From: Campylorhamphus procurvoides
Taxonomy: Eukaryota; Chordata; Aves; Passeriformes; Dendrocolaptidae
DNA: 64,000 nt
Assembly (NCBI GenBank): GCA_013396655.1
Contig: WBMV01003337.1
Location: 581,028-645,027 of the forward strand
Direction of reading: 5' to 3'
Shown here one piece after another: positions 37,292 to 50,157 of the stretch. Made by a program: the position numbers and the translations under genes. How positions within the stretch are numbered: position 1 is the stretch's first letter; each line of letters opens with the position of its first letter. The notes under the pieces were generated by a model, which did no database searches, was not told the DNA's origin, and saw nothing but the letters and a program-made list of their open reading frames with translations.

Positions 37292-40091
37292 TAAGAGATT
37301 AATAATAGATAATTCAAATCCTTGAAACAAGTCTCTTATAAAGATAGGCACAGTTCTTTTTCAATTAATAGTCTCTGTATGTTTCACTGCCCGGGGGGGG
37401 AAACCAGGGCAAACTACCCTTCCATTGATAACACAATTTTCTAATTTGCTGGATCTTTGCATGCAATAAGAGACAGATCTTATCCCTTAGAGCACGACCA
37501 GTTATTCTGCAAGATACAGTTGTTCATTCTGCACTTTTTCTTGCTTAGCAAGGTGTGGACTCCCTTGAAACCTTTCCTAACAAAAAAAAAATAAAAGGGG
37601 GAATCAGAGACCAATGTCCACATTTATAATGGTAAGATGTTAATTTGGGATTGAAACTGTTAATAAACCATATCAAAGGCAGTTTGATGAGGAAATCCAA
37701 TTAAATTTAAAGGTTTTCACTGGGAGTGTTTGTTCAACTTTAAGACTGGTGATTGAGACCTCACTGTAGGCATTCCACCATCGAATGCTTTGGGATTCCC
37801 TTCCAGCCACCTTTGATTCTTAGTAGATTCCCTACCTCATGCAAAAACATCACAGAGGGAATTCTCCAACCTCCAGGCCTGAACTCAGCTTTACTGTGAA
37901 GCTGCTCTGCTGTGGTGCCCACTGAGAAAAAGCAGCCTGGAGCAGAGGACTAGGGCATTGTGGAAAGCAGCTCCCACCATGGACAAACCTTTATGGACCA
38001 AGTCCCAAGCACCTCTGTCTCTTTCCTGCCAAGGCTCCTTTTTGACTCCTGCTTCTCTTGGGCCATGCTAGCCATGGAGCAGAAAGCTCCCAGATAAGAG
38101 CAACCCTTTTGCCTCCAAACATAGGAGCTTTTTCTTCACACACTGAACTCCCCCAGAGCATCTCCCATTCAGAGCAATAATCCTTAACATCCTTCCCAGA
38201 GCAGAGATTCTCCATCCTCCTACAGATGGTGAGGAGAGGAGGGAGAGGTACCTGTCCTGAGCCCTACTCGGTTTGGATACACTTTTGAGATGCAACAGTA
38301 GGGCACTGAAAGCTAGGCTGGAAAGGAGAATCTGTGAACAGGAAGGTAAATTACTGTAACATTAAGTCTGCTGAACATAGTGATTTCTTGCAGAAATATG
38401 TGCTTGGCTCCATTTCCCAAAAGGCTGTCAGAAACCCCAGTATTTTCTCATCCTATAAGTTTGTCCTCCCCCATACCATCACCCCATGCCTCATAAGGGT
38501 TTAAACATATGGCAGGCTTCAGCTACGTAGAAGAATCTTTTTGAATTTGTACAGCTGAACAGAAAGATAGATTGATGGAAATACATTGTTTCCCTTCAAG
38601 AAATTTACAGTGTAAATCACCCACAAGATCATGAAGTTTTTTGTTGCTTTAAACAACTAAATCTAAATTTGAGAGTCTCAAATTTAATAGAGTTCTCGAG
38701 CAGAGTCCTCAGCAGATGTGAATCACCCTTGCTTCACCAATCTCAGCAAAAATACTGAAAGTTGACATTAAGGGACAGACACCCCGAAGGACAGTCACTG
38801 TCTTCTTAGGAGTTACAGCTCCTTCTCTGGAGAGCGACTGTCATAACACGTTTGTACAGCAGCTAGCGCGCCCAGGCTGTGACCCCAGCTAGGATCCCTA
38901 CACCATTAGGAATAAAAACTATGTTAGGAGGCTCTGGAAATAGCATTATTCTACTTAAGGTGAGGCATAATTCAACCTCCTAGAAATGAGTTCGGATAGT
39001 CAATTCTTAAACAGCAGAGCAGGGAAGGTACAGCACTCACTCACGGGTGCACTGTAAAACATGCTGTTGGTAAAACCTGTCTCCTGAGTTCCAGCAGGAG
39101 AAACAGAAGAGCCTCGAGACAGAGCTAGGCTGGGAGGATAGTGCGCACACAGAAAAAGTTGGAGTTGTAAAGCAAACCTCAATCAGTCACATTCTTGGTG
39201 ATAAGCTCATACAGATGGGGTGCAAGCAGGGGGCCTTTAATGTACATTTCTGTGTCTATCTGAGGTTTTGTAGGGTGTATCTCAGGGAATACAAAACATG
39301 AAGTTTTCTGAACATGTGAATTAAGAACCTCAGGGAGCAGAAGAAATATCGATTTGACACAGTATGCTGTTCAGTACAGAAGAGTACAGGAGATAATCAT
39401 CAACAGTAGCTGCTTTCAAACCTGCATGAAACTCTGGGGTAGAACTTTCAGCACCTCTTGGCAAAGCTTGTCGTGCTCAGACCATTGTCTCATTTATTTT
39501 AAAATAGCTTTACAATATTTAATTATGACAAATGTAGAAAGGGTCAAACACCTTCATGTTGACCAAGTGCAAGACAGGTCCTGCATGTTACTGTTTGATA
39601 GAATCAGGTTGATCCTCAGTATATAAAAACAGTAGAACACCTTCAAGGTATTTTGTTTGTTTTGAAATGAGCAAGGGATGTTTGGTTTGTGGTAAGGAGG
39701 AAAGCTTTCCCTCATTGTTTCTTTCTAAAGCAATAACTAAATTAGAAAGAAAAATATTTACCAGAATTTTAAAATATGAGTCCAGTTGCACCATATCTGA
39801 TCTATATTATTAATCAGCTTGTTGTTCCCTCTAGAAACTCATTAGAGAAGATTTCTGATGACTAGGCTCAAATTTGACAGATTTTTAATAGCATGTGACT
39901 GTCAGGCCATTTCACACTTTTGTATTCACATGTATGTTTCTTGGAGAAGAAAAGAAAAATGAGAGGGTGATAGAAACCTGAAGAAAAGAAGGATAGTTTG
40001 AGGATGGGCTAAACAGAGAAAATAAGGCAAATTACTCAATTTTTGTTTTTATACTATTTTTCAACCGTATCAAACCAATATTTTTAGGGTA

Positions 40092-40117
40092 TTTTCATTA
40101 TTTGGAAATAATGAAAA
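40092..40117. repeat. 12-bp perfect inverted repeat with 2-nt loop
   Basis: TTTTCATTATTT (40092-40103), a GG centre, and AAATAATGAAAA (40106-40117) form a perfect hairpin. It lies 20 bp left of a 19-bp-period tandem duplication, so the whole 40092-40171 interval is structured. It is AT-rich and non-coding. Confidence 0.85.
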
Positions 40118-40136
40118 CTGGTTGGTAATATAGAAA

Positions 40137-40171
40137 ATATATATAGAAAGCTAGAATATATATAGAAAGCT
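40137..40171. repeat. Tandem duplication, 19-bp period
   Basis: ATATATATAGAAAGCT occurs at 40137-40152 and again, identically, at 40156-40171, with three bases between. This is a recent-looking slippage duplication of an AT-rich unit. Confidence 0.85.
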
Positions 40172-40743
40172 TCTTTTTAAAATAGTTCATAAGAAGCTAC
40201 AAACATGTGAAAACAGAAGCTGGGCAGAGTAGCACAAAAAAAGCCTCAACTACTGTGATAATTTACCAGAAAAGCTAAAATAACAGACTTAATTCCATGC
40301 AGTCCATATAAACCACACAAAAATCTGGATGTTTTTGAAAGAATAATCATCATAAACAAAAAAGTTTAAAAAAAATTCACCCTCCTCTCAATGGTTACTC
40401 TAGAATTCAGTGTAAAACTAGTATTTCTAAATGCATTTTAGAACTTGACAGAAAGAAAACATGAAGGCAAAACACCAGCACAGTCACGTGACTCTCCAAG
40501 ATCCACACCAACAGGAAATCTTTGTCAGTTTTCAACCAGGATCTTATAGAGATTTCTAACAATTTCTAAACAAACTCTCAGTGCCCAATCTACTTTTAAA
40601 ATTTGAATTAGATATGCCAAAAGCTGTGAGAAAAATGCCAGGCCTCCATATCTCCTCACTTATGGATCAATAGAGCATTCATGAATCCAACTCTGTGAAA
40701 AGGCAAGAATCTGAGCATTCAACATTATTACTGTACTGCAGTC

Positions 40744-40778
40744 CATTTAATGCTGCAACTATAGTTCATTTAATGCTG
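40744..40778. repeat. 12-bp direct repeat
   Basis: CATTTAATGCTG occurs at 40744-40755 and 40767-40778, 23 bp apart start to start. The intervening 11 bp are not repeated. Likely a decayed tandem duplication. Confidence 0.7.
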
Positions 40779-42023
40779 TGCTGGCTTCTCTTGCATTTTC
40801 TTCATATAAAAGTTAAGTATCCACTACAAAAATGAATCATCTAAACTCCAGGTAAAAGCTATCACAGTATGAAAGTAGAGATCATGCTGAGAAAATGATA
40901 TCAAATGTTATATAAAAAGAGCTATCCTATTGAAAGTGTTTGTGGTTTGTAGTTTACCTCCTGTTAGCAGCTCTCTCTGTATTGATTTCAAAAACCTGTT
41001 CAGAAAGCTAAATTTGGAACTTTTATAAAAGTATTTGAAGAGTCCAGCCTGTTAACATCTTGTCATAAGTGAAGAAACAATATATATTAAACACATGTAC
41101 ACACAAACTACATTAGAAGAACATTAGGCTTGCAAAGCAAAGCACTCAAGTTTTCAGATGCTGTAATTAAGATCTGCACAATCTTAATTCAGCCCCAATC
41201 CTGCACAAGCCTGTAATGACACACTGTCTGACTGCACAATGACCTCTTCCCCAGATGAACCCAACACCATCCAACCCAAACCAACACCCTGAATTTGTCC
41301 TCCTCAGTAAAGGAGACTGCCTGCACACAGTCTCATCATCAGTCTCCCATTGCAGAGACCAGGAGATGAGAAAGAAATAGGGCAAGGGACTAAGCCAGCA
41401 AAGGAGTGGTCGCAGGGTTAACCCCCTGCAGTTCCACCCTTGCAGATTACAGCTAATCTTCACCACTGAAGACACGCTCACCTTCTCAGAGCACTCATTA
41501 TTTGTAGCATCTTCACTTTCTGTGTCCCGAGAAAGGGGTCCACATCACAGGAGACTCTGCACCCATCAGCTGCAAACTGGAGTCAGTGGGCAGCCTGGTT
41601 AGAACACACAGTATGACCTATACTGTGGACAGCCAGGAAAACATCAGGCCCCTGCTATGTCAGACTCAACCATCCTGCATTCCCTTTTTCCATGTGTAGG
41701 AGTAGAGTCTTACCACTCAGAGCAAGGGTATTTCAAAAATAAATGTTATTGTTTGCAAAACAGATAGCAACGAAAAACCCACAAGAAAATTAGTAATTCT
41801 GTGTTGGTCTTGAGCAGTATGCAGTAAGGCAAGCCTGGGACTACCCGTGCAACAGAGAGAATAAAACAACCTAAAGCTGCACTCATTCAGCAATCACCTT
41901 CTACTTAGAGCACAGAACGATGCAGGGGTCCATGGGAAAAGCAGTGTGTGACCATGTAATTAGAGACAGTATCAAAATGTATACACACAAGGGGGCCCAA
42001 TTAAGGCTTCATGGACAGCATTA

Positions 42024-42059
42024 TTCTTTTTTCTTTTTCTTTTCTTTTTCTTTTTTTTT
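42024..42059. repeat. 36-nt homopyrimidine tract
   Basis: Uninterrupted C/T run of CTTTT and CTTTTT units. Such a run can in principle form triplex DNA or act as a polypyrimidine tract, but it is followed by a plain TAG and there is no evidence of an exon beyond it. Confidence 0.85.
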
Positions 42060-44668
42060 AGTGCTTGGTTTTATTGCAACGTTCATGGTTTTGTACCCTT
42101 TTATCTATAATTTCATAGGTTGTTAAAAAAAAATACAGAAAGGGAGAGAAAAGAAAGCCTGAAAAAATCTATTGTATGGAATGGCAGTGATACTGAAATA
42201 CAGGTCTGGCACTTCATGGTCCATAGCAGAGGCTTGGCCACGTGAGTGCTAATGGAAATGGTAGCCTGCACATGGAGCAGGCTGAAGGGAGGGCTGGGAG
42301 GCACACAGGTTTCCCAGGGACGTACTGCAGCACAGGAACTCAGAGCAACATGTATCTTGGATTTCCAGCTCAGGTCTACCTTTGGTAGCTATCTACTACT
42401 TTCCATTGCACATACTTTCCTCTCACATTCTTCCCCATTCCCAGTCACTGTCTTGTGTCAATATTCTTGCAAATGCAACCCCTAAACTCCTCCAGTCCAA
42501 GTTTTCCGTTCTAACCTCGATTTAGTACTGTACTCTATGGCTTGTCCATATTCATCCTAGTAGTATTTATTCCTCTTCTTACTCCTATTTGTTAGTCCTG
42601 TCTGTTTCCTAAAACATTACCCTCAGGTTCCCAATCTTACCTCCTTTCTTTCTGCCTCCTAGCACAACCCATACCCACACTTCTCCAGTTTTATTGTCAT
42701 CTCTTATGCCAATGGCAACATTTCCTATGCCTACTTCCACAGGAGTTCCTTCTTTCTCCTTTTCAAGGTCCCAGTCCTAGCCAAGTCCTCTTAGAGCTCT
42801 TCAGCTCTGCAGCTAAGGAGGTTTTCATCCTTCCAGGTCTGGGCAACTATAAAAAGAGAACCTCAGAAACCCAAGGGGACCTCCTCCCTTTCAGTCTTGC
42901 TGGGCTGCACTGCTCTCTGAGCAGGGAGATGACTTCCTCACCTCAGCATCCCCAGGAGCATGTGCTACACTACTCTGGGTAGACAGATGCTTGAACTTCC
43001 AGCACTCAATGTCACAGTGGCCTAAAAATTTACGAAAAGTAGTCCTGGACAAGATTTTTCTCAACACCTGCAATGTCTTGCTTGGCATGTGCTGTACAGA
43101 CAATAATTTCAGGGAATTCAGCTACTCCCAAATCTCTACCAATCAAGTGTAAAAACCAAATTTTTCAGTGTTTTCCCTAATGGATTTTCACTGGAACAGC
43201 AAAAGATAATGATTCCACAAAACTTTTAGATTAAACTGAAGAACAGTGTGATGAAGCTTATCAAACACTCTCAAGAACACACAAAATTTACTTTGCCTTC
43301 TTTTTTTTTCTGAAAAGAATACTATTTTTTCCCCATTTCAAGCAGACAGAAGTGGGCTGGTGTAGGCATCCAAAACCAGAAAATTTCAGCACAAATAGTA
43401 CTGAAATAAGTAACTCTAAGTAACGTTTTAAAATAAGTCACTTATGACAACATTAACTGTTATGCCATTAGCTTTTTTTATTGTACATATAAGAACTTAT
43501 ATTTGACATGATTTAGACCTGGCCTGAGATCCATGTGGTTCGTCACATCAATCCTATATGCAAGTCAATGCCCAGTATACCAGCTTAAAGGAAGCCAAAC
43601 CATCACCTTTGGTTTGCACTGTGAAAAACATTTTTGGACTTCTAAGAAGTAAAGTTCACTGGCTATGGATACTTGGGAGCTCATAACATAAATATGAATA
43701 AATTGCAGTTACTAAAATTGAAGGGAAACAAGAAAACAGGTTACTTCTATAGATACGAAGACCCAGAACATGCAAGTGCTTATTCTGCAGCCAGATGATT
43801 AGTGGTGTTTAGGCATTAAAATGCTCAAAAGACCCACTAGAGAGACCCCACGTTGCCTCACTTCTGATCACAAAAATTACAGCCACTGTAGTGAAAGACA
43901 AATGTACCCAGCAAGTACAAGCTATTCAGTCTGTGAGCAAGGCCAGAGTGGCAGCAGATTCCTGGGCCTGGAGAAGATGTGGGACACCAGCTGCTCAGAG
44001 GGGTGGCCAGAGTAGCTGCCAATTTCGGGGCAGAGGAAAACCTGCATTAAACAAGATTCTAATTCACAAGAGTATTCAGGCCACTGTCATGCTGAAAGAG
44101 CTGTGCTAAACCAGGACTCCATTTGCACACCTGCTGGAGTATGGTCTAGTGACAGGACAGCAACATGAACAATGTGGATTCATATAAGGAGCTAAACCAA
44201 ATGAACCAGTGGAGCTTCCATGTGGAAACAGATCTTGTGCATTTAGAAAAGTAGCTAAGCCCCCTGATGTGGTCTTCACCAAATAGGAAAGACAAAAAAG
44301 CTGCACTTAAATACTGGAACTTTTCTATATGTCAAAAGCATGCCCCAGAAACAGGCACCCCTTTGCCCCACAGTCTACCTAAAATAATTGTATGTACTTT
44401 TTCCCAGTATATCAATTCTTTCTACTTCTCTCTTACTCAGGCAAGGTCCCACAGCTAGACAGAGAAGCCACCACCAGTGAGCTCTCTGAGACACTACAAA
44501 CCAAACAGCAACCAGCACGGTTACAATACTGGACCTGGGAGTCATTACTCCTTCTTACCTCACTGCTTCAGCACACAACAAAAGAGACAAGTGCTTAAAT
44601 GCAAAGGAGAAAATTATTGATTTTCATTACAGTAACTTAAAGACCTTACATAATGCCTATATATTGTA

Positions 44669-44694
44669 TATATTACATAGCCATATGTAACATA
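44669..44694. repeat. 11-bp inverted repeat, one mismatch
   Basis: TATATTACATA (44669-44679) pairs with TATGTAACATA (44684-44694) across a GCCA loop with one mismatch. It is AT-rich and probably incidental. Confidence 0.55.
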
Positions 44695-47600
44695 TTCTGA
44701 ACACTCCCTGTATTAGACAGCAAGACCTAAACAGCTATGCTTAGAGCATTGACAGAGTTTACACACAAGTGCCAAATGTACACCTACAATATTTATTCCA
44801 TACTCCAGAAAACCCACTTTTTAAGGAAAGCTATTAGGAGTTTGCCTGGTTGGAGTAATCGGACATTGTACCCTTCAAAAGGCCAGTACTTATTCATGTT
44901 CATATATGCAGCTGACAATCACTTCTCTGCTCCTTCCACATGATGGAAACACCAAAATTCCTCCGCTGGTTCAATTATTTCTAGTTTTAACTTTGAAGTA
45001 GTACTTCAGACCTTTATATGAAGATGAACAAATTGGCATCTCACCTTAATAAAGCCAGATTTCTCTGCTCCTCTGAAGAATTTGTCCCCCAAAGTAATCT
45101 TCAAGCATGCCTAATATCTCCTAAAAATCACATCCTGCAGTAAGTGCAGTATACAGGGAGACAAATTTATCCCCGGAAGCCAGAAATCAAATGAAGCACA
45201 ATAAGGATTCAAACAGCAGAAAGCCTGCAGAGGAGGCTGGACTGAATCCGAGCAGAAAGATTGTTGTCCATGAAGGTGGAAGGCTGCATGCTGAGCTGCT
45301 ATGATTCAGTGCTCCATATGACCCACCAATTTCCAAAGAAAACTACAACTACACAGGAACTTGATAGAGAAACATTCACAGACATAAGGCTTGCTACAAG
45401 GATAACTCAGCTGAGAATCAGCAGGGATTTTTTCCCACTCTGCAATTAGTGCACTTGTCAGTCTTTGACACCACCGCAGCCTTCCACAGCCTATGTACCT
45501 GCAGGAGACAGCAAGGTGGATGGAAGCAAGGAGAATGTGACCAGGTAACACAGCCACGGAGGGAGACGGTGTGTTATCCCGTCAGCCACTAAGTGGAGCT
45601 ACTAAGTAAGAAAGGTAAAGGAAACTTTTGGTTTGATTCTTGTAACACCTTTGATGCTATTGGAAATGCAGTTTAAATCGACACTCAAAAAGAAAAAATT
45701 GGAAGTGTCAGAATAATAGCCCTGGTTGTCCTGGTCACACATTTCTATACTGGATTACTCTCTGTCATGATATACTTAATAAATGGTTGAATGATTTTCC
45801 TCTTACAAGGAATCATTTTATTCCAGTTTCCCAATTCTATGCCCAGTAATTGAGTTATGTCGTGCCCCACTATGTCCCTATAAGTCCATGGCCAGGATTA
45901 TCACTGTTGTGAGACCTTTACTACAACTGAAGCTCTTGAGAAGTCGTCTCTGGAAAGCAGCTGGGATTGCTGACTGGAAGATCATGAGATGAAATGTTAA
46001 CTCAAGCTGTTGAGGTGTTGAAAATGCCACAATGCTTTCTGACCAGAACTAGGAACTCTACTACATCTAGGGGATAAGCTGAGTTTTTCACTGGTTAACA
46101 CTGTGAAATAATTGAATGGAGCTTCTGAGGAACTGATTTTGTTTGTCTGTCTTTCAAGCTAATAAAAGAAGAGCCAGTATCAATTTATTATACCACACAT
46201 CTTTCTTTCTGTCACTCCCAATGTCAAAAGCACTCTCATCCAAGCCCAGTGTCAAGAAGAGAGCTCTACAATGGCTAAACCTCAGTCCTGGTGATGACAG
46301 GGTGAAACAATGTGAAAGCTATACCTAAATCCACCTGCTGTGCTGGCCCTTACAGTTACTCCAGGAGCAGCATGGAGATTCCTTCACCTTGCTCCCTACA
46401 TGGCCAGTAGACTGCAATCATTTACACCGTGCATGGTGCTCATTCGTGCTTATGATACATTTGAAAGATTGTTTTGCAATGTCATCTACATGGGGCTGCA
46501 TTCTAGGGCTATTTTCAAAACTCCACTTTTACTGAAAATGTTATATAACAAGTGTAATTTCTCACACTCAGCATGCTTCAGGAATCTGTGATCTATTGTA
46601 GTGGTTCCATACTGCCATAAGAAGCTTGATGCTTTTGCCTAACCATCAAAGAACTGGGAAACTTGGAGCTGTTGCCTCCATTCCCCATAGCCATCACTGA
46701 TGTCATGACAGTCAAAACTCTCTTAACCTCAACCATGAAGTGTGTGGGTAGAGCATTATTAATACGTAGCCCTCAATGCCATAGCAGACTCTACCTCTTC
46801 TCTAGAATAGGCAAAGACCACTGATTCTCATGGAAAGCTCTGTCTCTAGCATTTACAGAGGAAAAGTGGGTCTTCAGGAAAATTACATTTATCTGGTGTA
46901 GGGGGTGCAGTACTTGGGGAGAAGCTGGAATTCATGAGATGAGGATACCTAGAAATATCTCATTCAGATACATTAAAAGGAAGGAGTCATAAGCAGTCAC
47001 ACATGGACCTAATTCAAAGCACAATGATATCAATTAATGATCCAAACTCATTGCACAGTTAAGACAACCTTAGGGATTGTGGTCACAACTTCTTCTCAGG
47101 AACGAGCTGAAAGCTTATCTCCTTCTACCACAGGAAGGTGAGCCTGACTCAGCATTAAGGATCAAATTAAGGTAGACTATTGCATCAGAAACTCGGTTCT
47201 TTGTGTACAGCTCAGTTCTAAACCAAATATTTGGGAATGTGAATCAAGCTGTCTATCTGATCTTCGCTTAGTCATGCAGCAATACTTTGTGATTTCCAAA
47301 CACACTAGCCCATGACAAGGCACCCGAATCACTTGACCAAAGAACATTTGCAGTGCATGCCAATGGACAGAAATGCAAAATACATGCCCTCTCCTTATTC
47401 CCAGCTAATGTGGGAACATGAAGAGAGTTCATGAAATACTTCGCTGAACATATTTCCAAATTTTGGGATTGGGCTTTGGTGTAATGCACAAAGGAATATA
47501 TTTTCCTGGAACTATGCAGTGCTCCAATAATACCATAATATTTAAAAAAGCCCTAACTAAAATTAGTAGATAGTTCATTGAAACTATTGCCTCTTCAAAC

Positions 47601-47879
47601 CTATTGTAGCACAATCTTCCACTGATTAATTGCACAGAGCAAGACTTTTGACTTTTAAGATCTTTCCTGAACACTCCCCTGCAGTACCGCCATGAGATGC
47701 TAGCAATTTGGTTCATGAAAGATGGTGAAGTCAAAAGCTTCTTTCATCAAGATAGTTCTGTTAAAATTAAGTCATGTGGGTCCCAAGCATTAAAAAAAAA
47801 AGGATTTCTCAATAGAGCTTTGCAATCTTTTCAAATACTAGAAGGTCACTTATGTTTTCAAGGCCGTTTAGCAAGGTCA

Positions 47880-48080
47880 GGTTGTAATGAGCTGCAACTA
47901 CTTTATTTGTGATTTGTGGCTCTGAGGGATTAATTGTCCCCACTCTGTCTCATCCACAATCTAAGGCCGAATTGTCAAAATGATCCATGGCTTTCGTCCC
48001 CAGGCCCATGGTTTCATTATTAAGGTGCGTTCTAATCGATAGTAGCATTTTTAACATTTTGCCCCTTACGTTTTATCAAT
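47880..48080. promoter_or_regulatory. Possible conserved non-coding element
   Basis: Repeat-free stretch with GGGATTAATTGTCCCC (47926-47941), a partly symmetrical site carrying GGATTA and TAATTG homeodomain words, then TCATTATTAAGG and AATCGATAG (a CUT/ONECUT-type ATCGAT). It holds a few CpGs (GGCCGAATTG, TTTCGTCC, TGCGTTC) in a CpG-poor region. The enhancer reading is inference from motif content only. Confidence 0.25.
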
Positions 48081-49270
48081 CCTTATTATCTAATGACCAA
48101 TACTGAACTGGCACAGGGTTTTTCAGAAACACACTGACAGATTACAACAGGCAGTCACATGCATTTGTAATTAGACTTCATTACCATTATAAGTGCTGAA
48201 TGGGAGCAGAATAGAAAGGCAAAAGGAATGCACCCAGTTCACAGAGCTTGTCCCATTTCTTAGAGCCCCTGCATGAGTCTGTCTTAATATTAAATAAAAA
48301 AGAACCTCAACAAAAGTTACAAAAATTTGTGATCCTTTTCAGGTTAATATGTTCAATTTATTCCACTCCATTGGCCCAAGTGGTATCAGAAGCTTTGAGA
48401 ACTAGCCAGCCATCTAGAAATTACAAAGTTTTGTTTTGACAGAGAAAACACCCACTGCAAAACAAAGCAAGTCTGTTATATATCACATTCTTAAATTATT
48501 TGAATTACTTTGATTCTTTGTCACATTTTAATCTGTTCTCATACTGATGAAGCAAATATGAACGTTAATTTTCTTCTTCTCCTCTGCTGAAAACTGGAAA
48601 TATGACAGATAATACTGCATCTCCTTATCTGAAATCACTACTGGTTTAGAAAGAAAGCTGAGGGGACAGATCCTCAGATGGCGTAAGCTGGCCTAGTTCC
48701 ACTTAAGTGAATGGAAATACAGTCATTTACATGTGCTGAACATCTGGCCCAATAGTGGTCATTAACAGAACAGTGCCCAAGAGTAACATTTTCCAGGCTA
48801 CAGAAAAGCTGAAATAGTTATCTTAAATTCCATAGCATTCATTCTCTCTCCTTTTCTGTAAGAGAGTCCTGGGCTGTCTAATGAAATGGCATGCTCTGGC
48901 CTCCTGGCTTTCTTATTCAGGGATTGTGGCCTCCTTTCCAACCTGACCTTGTCAAAGCAAACAGCTTCTATCTCTGGACAGAATGTAAAACTGCAGGCTA
49001 CACACAAACACATACAAGAGTTTCATTAGGAACTAAATGTGATCACTTGGCATTTCTCTGACAAACCCAGAGCATATAGTGATTTAGAATTGCAGCTAAA
49101 TATGGCAACATTTAGGGAAAAAATTAGATCCAAAATGAGTTTTCCCACCAAGTCTGAATGACATACTAGTTTGTCAATTCTCAAAACAAAATTATTGCTG
49201 ACTTCAGTAAGCCTAGAAAATTATTTCTGAAGTCTTCAAATTTGGTATTTTTGTGAGAGACTGATTTGTT

Positions 49271-49301
49271 TGCTTTCTAATCCTTGTGCTTTCTAATCCT
49301 T
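49271..49301. repeat. Tandem duplication, 16-bp period
   Basis: TGCTTTCTAATCCTT is present at 49271-49285 and again, identically, at 49287-49301. Perfect identity suggests a recent replication-slippage event. Confidence 0.85.
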
Positions 49302-49817
49302 ATGATAATTTTAGAGCCTATTATTGTAATTCCCTTTTCCAAAAAACTTTTAGAGCTGGTTGGAAAGAAAATCTCCTAAACAAACTTAGCCCACACATAC
49401 CCAAAATAGAGGAGTGGCTGTCACGACTCCTTGATCTCGGTAGAGACTTAGTCATGATTTCTAATACTGGTGTCTTAAATGCCAGTGTAGTCAGTTCATT
49501 GCTGATCGATGTGCGCAAGAAAGAATTGCTGTAAAGACCTGAATGACGTCATTTGACTGGCATCTCATTTCCTATCACAGATCAGCACTACCTAAAAGAA
49601 CATCATCACTATTTTTCAGCTATCCTAACACTTTAGTGGATAAATAACTGCTGCAGACAGACTATTTTCAAGGCCCAGCAGTGTTTTCTTTAAGATGATG
49701 GACCACAAAGGCATCAACTAAAGCAAAGTGACACATTTCTGCCTAAGGCAATTCCAACTTTAAAGCGATACTGCAACTTCATGAACTTTTGCTCTTAAAA
49801 ATCTGTCCTGTTTGTAC

Positions 49818-49890
49818 TATACGTGACTATGGGCTCATTTCCTAGACCCACGGAGAAATGCTATACACCCAGAATAGTATACGTGACTAT
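49818..49890. repeat. 13-bp direct repeat spaced by exactly 60 bp
   Basis: TATACGTGACTAT lies at 49818-49830 and again at 49878-49890. Both copies contain ACGTGAC, which includes the RCGTG core used by hypoxia-inducible factor and resembles bHLH or bZIP half-sites. The sequence between the copies is not duplicated, so this is a pair of isolated identical words rather than a tandem repeat. Confidence 0.75.
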
Positions 49891-50017
49891 ATGAATACAT
49901 ACTTAAACGTTTTGAAGCACACGGTGAGGCCCTACAAAAAGTTGCTGTGTTAAAGGCCTGATAGCTTGATTTTATGCTGACCCATGCTTGATGAAGACCA
50001 CTCCAGTAGGAAGCACT

Positions 50018-50157
50018 TAATCACAGAACACCTTGGATTGCAAGGGTCCTTAAAAACCATTGAGTCCCATCCCCTCTGCCATAGGCAGGGTGATACCCAC
50101 TAGATCAGGTTGCCCTGTGCCCCATAGAACCTGACCTTGAACACTTCCTTGAATTTC
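50018..50157 (-). mobile_element. CR1 LINE fragment, short 3' end
   Basis: A third reverse-orientation CR1 tail of about 140 bp. It opens with TAATCACAGAACACCTTGG and 'attgcaagggtccttaaa', then 'gagtcccatcccctctgcc', 'ggcagggtgatacccac' and 'caggttgccctgtgcccc'. It ends after 'cttgaacacttcc'. The terminal repeat is worn and the body has many substitutions, so the copy looks older than the one at 14736. The boundaries are set by where the CR1 wording stops and are approximate. Confidence 0.85.

Larger units (their letters stand above)
37292..50017. other. Unique intergenic or intronic sequence
   Basis: About 12.7 kb with no named repeat. A C/G-run (CCCGGGGGGGG) sits at 37391. 37780-38290 and 41170-41480 are slightly GC-richer and give frames of 74-104 codons with no motif. 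42380-42800 is pyrimidine-leaning on the plus strand. Small repeats are listed separately. Confidence 0.6.

Noticed and set aside
37087..37302. 71-codon Gly/Val/Phe-rich frame resembling a membrane protein
   Set aside because: Entirely explained by the G/T-only tract.
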